Shown piece by piece: positions 6,351 through 10,425 of a stretch of DNA of 10,425 nucleotides. Under the pieces are notes generated by a model. It ran no database searches. It saw nothing but the letters and a program-made list of their open reading frames with translations, and was not told where the DNA came from. Position 1 is the stretch's first letter. Every line of letters begins with the position of its first letter. The stretch covers positions 1 to 10,425 of the forward strand of contig DLGO01000047.1 in the NCBI GenBank assembly GCA_002482725.1. The letters run 5' to 3'. The DNA comes from Bacteroidetes bacterium UBA7692. Lineage in GTDB: Bacteria; Bacteroidota; Bacteroidia; Chitinophagales; LD1. Position numbers and translations under genes: made by a program.

Positions 6351-9300
6351 ATGATTAATAAAGGATTTACAATTGGCTGTTTACTTGTTGCTTCGGTGTT
6401 ACCCAACATCATGTTTGGTAATGTAGCAGTAAATGAAAGGGGCAAAAAAGAGACCCAGGTTAAGAATGCTGTAAAGAACGGTTCCTTCAAAAATGAAGCT
6501 GCTGACTGTTCCACTCCATCAGCGGCTTACGATCTTGATATCAATAATGTCAGGGCGCGTCTTTTCAACGCAGGTGATATGTGGTGGGATCTGGTGGGCG
6601 CTGCCCGCTATGAAGTGCCTAAGGTAGAGCCGGCCGGTTCTGCTACACCGCTTACAGCATTGTTTGCTGGTGCACTTTGGATTTCGGGTGTAGACCAGGG
6701 GGGTAACCTAAAGGTAGCTGCACAGCGTTTCCGCGCCAGGGGAACTGACTTCTGGGCAGGTCCTGTTAAAAATGATGGTTCAGTAGATAACGCTATCTGT
6801 ACCAAGTTCGACAGGCACTTTAACGTATATGGAGCCGAGATAGAAGCTGCACAAATAGCTTTCCTTGCTAATAATAAAGCTCCTTTGTCTCCAAGCCAAA
6901 TAGCTATCAATGTATTGAAATGGCCGGGAAGGGGTAATCCATACCTGCAGGCTGACGGGTTCGACCTGTCGAACAATAACCTTGCTCCATTCAAGGACGT
7001 GGATGGCGATGGTATCTACAATGCTACATTGGGTGACTACCCTATTATCGGTTTGAACAATGGACTTTGCGATACTACAACAGGTGCATTTGCAGACCAG
7101 ATGATATACTGGGTAATGAACGATGTTGGCAATGTTCACTCTGAATCGAATGGTGAGGCTATTGGTCTTCAGATCAATGCACTTGCTTTTGCCTTCAAAA
7201 CATCTGATGAGTTCAATAACATGACTTTCTACAGGTATAGCCTTATCAATAAATCAGCAACACCTTTGCTACAGTCGTACATCGCCCAGTTTGCTGACCC
7301 GGATTTGGGTGGCGCTATCGATGACAGGATAGGTGTAGACCTTACAGTTGTGGGTGGTAAGCCAAGAAATATGGCTTTTGTGTACAATGGCGACTTGAAT
7401 GACGAAGGTAGCAATGGTTCGGGTGCTTATGGCACAGAACTGCCTATGCTGGGTATAGATTTCTTCGAAGGTCCGAAGGATTTGGCCGGTAACCAGCTTG
7501 GGTTGTCTTCCTTTGTTTACTTTACCAATACAGGATCAGGTCCTCAAAAAGACCCTGAATCTGCAATTCAGTACAGGAACTATATGACAGGGCTTTGGTT
7601 GGATGGCACTCCATTTACCAAAGATGGTACAGGTTACGGAGGTACAATACCTACTAAATTCTGTTTCCCGGGCGACCCTAGCGACCCTTTGCAATGGAGC
7701 GAGTGCAGCGCAGGTATCCCATCAAATGACAGAAGGACTGTACAGGTGTCGGGCCCTTTTGAAATGAGGCCTAACATTGAGCAGAATGTAACTGTTGGTG
7801 TTGTATTTGTACGCCCTCAAGGAGGTGTTGGCCTTTGCCCTCCTTTCTCTACTTTGGGCAAAGCAGATGACAAAGCACAAGCACTTTTCGACAACTGTTT
7901 CCAGTTGGCTAAAGGACCTGACGCTCCTACCCTGGACATCCGCGAGCTGGATAAAAAAATTATTATCAACCTCAGGAACCTGGAAGGCAGCAACAACTAT
8001 GGTGAAACATACAGTGCGTTTTCTACAAAGGCTAAGTCTATATTGCCAAATGATAATTCAGACAACGTTAAATACTTGTTTGAGGGGTACAAAATTTATC
8101 AGTTGAAAGACAACCTTTCTTCCCTTGATGATCCTACTAAAGCTGTATTGATAGCACAAGTGGATATCAAAAATGGTATAGGCCGTATTATTAACTATGT
8201 GGAAGATCAGGCTTTGGGCCTTTATATCCCCGTGGAGAAAGTAAAACCTACCAGTACAACAGATAAAGGTATAACCAATTCATTTGTGATCACTACTGAT
8301 GTGTTCTCAAAAACTGCGGATCAAGCGCTAGTAAACCACCAAAAATATTATTTCTCTGCTGTAGCGTATGCTTACAATAATTTTATACCGTATAATAACA
8401 GCGCTCCGGATCCTGAAAATCAGCAAACAGAGTCTTACAAGCAGTCTGATAGGAATATCGTTACATATTCTGCGATACCTCATATTCCGGATGCCCGCAA
8501 TGGAGGAACAGTATTGAATAGCGAATATGAAGATGGAGTGGAAGTATTGCGTATTGAAGGCCGTGGAAATGGTGGCAATGAACTTGAATTTACTCCGGCA
8601 ACCGTTGAGAAAATCCTAAAAAGCCCTGATCACTACGTAGATACTATTGTATATGCCAAAGGCAAAGATCCTATAGGCTTTAAAGTAGTAGACCCTATTG
8701 CAGTAAAAGAAGCTGACTGGGAATTGTCTTTCATAGACCCTGATACTACAAATAATACAGGCGGTCCATTGAATGACCAGGTTTCATGGATATTGGTAAA
8801 CCTTACCACAAACGATACCATTGTAAGTGAGCGTCCATTGAACCGTCCGTCGGAGCAGTATATTTCCGGCAGAAGCAATTCAACCGGCAAAATGGTGGAT
8901 TATGGTTTTAGCCTTCGTATAGGTAAGCCAACTCCTATCTATAAGAACTTGTCTAATAATACGGATGTATATCCATACATCACCAGCCAGGTTATCTATA
9001 CCGATCCTACATCAAGATGGTTGTCGTTCCTGAAAGATGAGGGAGTATCTACAGTAACTAACTGGATACGCTCTGGCAAAGGTTCTGTTGACGTTTCTGG
9101 CGCATGGGATCCTAACCAATATCCTGTAGGTGGTAATACCAGCATCAATAATATTGATCCTGATATCCAATTTGCAAATATTGCAGATGGTACATGGGCG
9201 CCTTATGCGCTGACCCCAAATTTCGGAACTAAGAATCCGATTTTCATAGATGAGAAAAACGGTACCAAGAAAGCTACTGCGCCTTACGCTTATGGCCCTG

Positions 9301-10425
9301 GCCTTAAATGGAAGAACTGGGCTGATGGAGTAGGAAGCCCTGATCCTCAGAACAACCTTGAGCTATTGACGAGCGTGGATATAGTGTTTACTTCAGATAC
9401 TACAAAATGGACAAAATGCGTAGTATTTGAAACCGGCGAAGATGAAACCCAGAATAAGGGTTCAGAGATTTCACCTAATGGAAGAACAAGCCGTAAAGGT
9501 CAGATTCGTATGGCGCCTTCAAGGCATTGCAACGGGCAAATAGCTTACCAGGAAGGTGTGTTTGACATAAACGGTGATCCGGCTATTGATACCGGCCGTT
9601 CATACTTCCCGGGTTATGCTATTAACCTGGAAACAGGCGAAAGATTGAATATTTCTTTTGGTGAAAACTCTTCACTGGGTTCACAAAACGGAAGGGATAT
9701 GATATGGAATCCAACCTCAGAACTATATTCTGAAATCGATTTCCCGAGCAATCCTATTCCGAAATTCCCGTATTTCGGTGGTGGTCACTTCCTGTATGTG
9801 CAGAACTCAAGGTATGACCAAGGTTTAGGTGCGCAGGAGGTATTATTACAGAATTTCAAAACAGTTCCTGTAGTAGCATCAGGTACGCTGCCTTTGCCTG
9901 TAAGGGAATTGCACCGCACCATCATATACGCTACTATTCCTTATGTTACACCTAGCTATTCTTTGAAACCGCTTAGCCAGGGTACTATACCAAATGAGGT
10001 TACAGTGAAAATAAGGGTTGAAAAACCTTTTGCACGCTTTGCAACGTATGCTTCTCTTTCAAACCTGAATGATATAGATTCTTTACCTCGTTACAGGTTC
10101 TCTACAAAAGGACTTGCGGTATCGGATAATCAGAATGAAGTGGCAAAATCTGCTTTGGACCTGATACGTGTTGTTCCTAATCCGTACTATGGCTATTCAG
10201 GCTATGAGACGGGTACTAACAACAATGTGGTGAAAATTACCAATCTGCCGAATAAATGCACAGTAACTATCTACTCGCTGGATGGTGTGCTTATCAGGAA
10301 ATTTACCAGGTCTATTGATGTGGACCCAGCTACTCAACAAAAAGTTGAAATATCTGACGGAGCCGGAACCGGTGAAAATCTGGATAACTCACTTAACTGG
10401 GACCTGCGCAATAACAAAGGTATAG
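6351..10425 (+). CDS. Giant exported, probably T9SS-dependent surface protein (3' end missing)
   Basis: An open frame of 1358 codons runs off the right edge without a stop. The ATG at 6351 is chosen because an in-frame TGA lies at 6342-6344 and a signal peptide follows at once (about residues 1-23, hydrophobic from Phe6, likely cleaved after MFG). Visible landmarks are NVRARLFNAGDMWWDL in the N-terminal domain, GALWISG at 107-113, a calcium-loop-like D216-V-D-G-D-G221 (thrombospondin-3/dockerin style), a jelly-roll-like stretch with TFYRYSLINKS, and a fibronectin-III-like segment from YLFEGYKIYQL (575-585) to YYFSAVAYAYNNF (to about 678). VPNPYYGYSGYE begins at about 1275, and the window ends in an NWDLRNNKG turn. 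That last stretch resembles the FlgD-Ig/T9SS-associated beta-sandwich near the end of such proteins, so the C-terminus is probably within about 60 codons of the edge. No enzyme motif is recognised. It is probably co-transcribed with the receptor 25 bp upstream and acts at the cell surface; T9SS export is inferred because the sorting tail lies outside the window. Confidence 0.85.
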   Translation, partial: MINKGFTIGCLLVASVLPNIMFGNVAVNERGKKETQVKNAVKNGSFKNEAADCSTPSAAYDLDINNVRARLFNAGDMWWDLVGAARYEVPKVEPAGSATPLTALFAGALWISGVDQGGNLKVAAQRFRARGTDFWAGPVKNDGSVDNAICTKFDRHFNVYGAEIEAAQIAFLANNKAPLSPSQIAINVLKWPGRGNPYLQADGFDLSNNNLAPFKDVDGDGIYNATLGDYPIIGLNNGLCDTTTGAFADQMIYWVMNDVGNVHSESNGEAIGLQINALAFAFKTSDEFNNMTFYRYSLINKSATPLLQSYIAQFADPDLGGAIDDRIGVDLTVVGGKPRNMAFVYNGDLNDEGSNGSGAYGTELPMLGIDFFEGPKDLAGNQLGLSSFVYFTNTGSGPQKDPESAIQYRNYMTGLWLDGTPFTKDGTGYGGTIPTKFCFPGDPSDPLQWSECSAGIPSNDRRTVQVSGPFEMRPNIEQNVTVGVVFVRPQGGVGLCPPFSTLGKADDKAQALFDNCFQLAKGPDAPTLDIRELDKKIIINLRNLEGSNNYGETYSAFSTKAKSILPNDNSDNVKYLFEGYKIYQLKDNLSSLDDPTKAVLIAQVDIKNGIGRIINYVEDQALGLYIPVEKVKPTSTTDKGITNSFVITTDVFSKTADQALVNHQKYYFSAVAYAYNNFIPYNNSAPDPENQQTESYKQSDRNIVTYSAIPHIPDARNGGTVLNSEYEDGVEVLRIEGRGNGGNELEFTPATVEKILKSPDHYVDTIVYAKGKDPIGFKVVDPIAVKEADWELSFIDPDTTNNTGGPLNDQVSWILVNLTTNDTIVSERPLNRPSEQYISGRSNSTGKMVDYGFSLRIGKPTPIYKNLSNNTDVYPYITSQVIYTDPTSRWLSFLKDEGVSTVTNWIRSGKGSVDVSGAWDPNQYPVGGNTSINNIDPDIQFANIADGTWAPYALTPNFGTKNPIFIDEKNGTKKATAPYAYGPGLKWKNWADGVGSPDPQNNLELLTSVDIVFTSDTTKWTKCVVFETGEDETQNKGSEISPNGRTSRKGQIRMAPSRHCNGQIAYQEGVFDINGDPAIDTGRSYFPGYAINLETGERLNISFGENSSLGSQNGRDMIWNPTSELYSEIDFPSNPIPKFPYFGGGHFLYVQNSRYDQGLGAQEVLLQNFKTVPVVASGTLPLPVRELHRTIIYATIPYVTPSYSLKPLSQGTIPNEVTVKIRVEKPFARFATYASLSNLNDIDSLPRYRFSTKGLAVSDNQNEVAKSALDLIRVVPNPYYGYSGYETGTNNNVVKITNLPNKCTVTIYSLDGVLIRKFTRSIDVDPATQQKVEISDGAGTGENLDNSLNWDLRNNKGI

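Noticed and set aside
6351..6422. Possible lipoprotein signal with Cys10 in the giant protein's N-terminus
   Set aside because: The sequence before Cys10 (TIG) is not a good lipobox and the hydrophobic stretch continues after the cysteine, fitting an ordinary signal peptide cleaved near residue 23.
7795..8106. + strand open frame of 103 codons inside the giant gene
   Set aside because: The overlapping frame 0 is open across the whole region and reads as typical protein there; this frame is a shadow and does not indicate a frameshift.

Overview
The window looks like chromosomal DNA from a Bacteroidota bacterium, plausibly of the Chitinophagaceae type, although the genus cannot be fixed from sequence alone. 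Supporting signs are the large TonB-dependent receptor with an N-terminal carboxypeptidase-regulatory-like domain, a giant secreted protein of the type IX secretion (T9SS) cargo style, a small GldL-like membrane protein, A-rich leaders without Shine-Dalgarno sequences, and exact or near matches to the Bacteroidota promoter element TAnnTTTG.

Layout. Bases 1-134 hold a degenerate tandem repeat (five copies of a CCATCA-centred unit, mostly 24-25 bp apart) that probably continues past the left edge. A VOC-superfamily gene follows on the + strand (260-673). It converges, with only 12 bp between stops, on a two-gene minus-strand unit: an RlmI-type 23S rRNA cytosine methyltransferase (2087-915) and, 40 bp behind it, a 62-residue protein resembling only the membrane hairpin of the T9SS/gliding motor protein GldL (874-686). 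A 362-bp intergenic region separates the methyltransferase from the divergent right half. It carries two exact TAnnTTTG elements close to the receptor gene and an 11-bp-period direct repeat resembling a response-regulator site.

The right half is one + strand unit: a 1291-residue TonB-dependent outer-membrane receptor (2450-6325) and, after 25 bp, a very long exported protein (6351 to beyond 10425; 1358 codons visible, no stop). The latter has a signal peptide, a calcium-binding-type aspartate loop, a fibronectin-III-like stretch and a VPNPYY beta-sandwich segment at the right edge, as seen just before the C-terminus in T9SS-type surface proteins. The receptor is not followed by a SusD-like lipoprotein, so this is not an ordinary glycan-uptake SusCD pair. 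I infer that receptor and giant protein work together at the cell surface, but the substrate cannot be read from the sequence.

The two most interesting points are the receptor/giant-secreted-protein pair and the stand-alone mini-GldL. The latter keeps Lys, His and Glu at positions resembling the protonatable residues of the GldL motor but lacks the GldL cytoplasmic domain. The left-hand genes are visibly GC-richer than the receptor pair in the lines I counted. No RNA genes, insertion sequences, CRISPR arrays or convincing terminators were seen.
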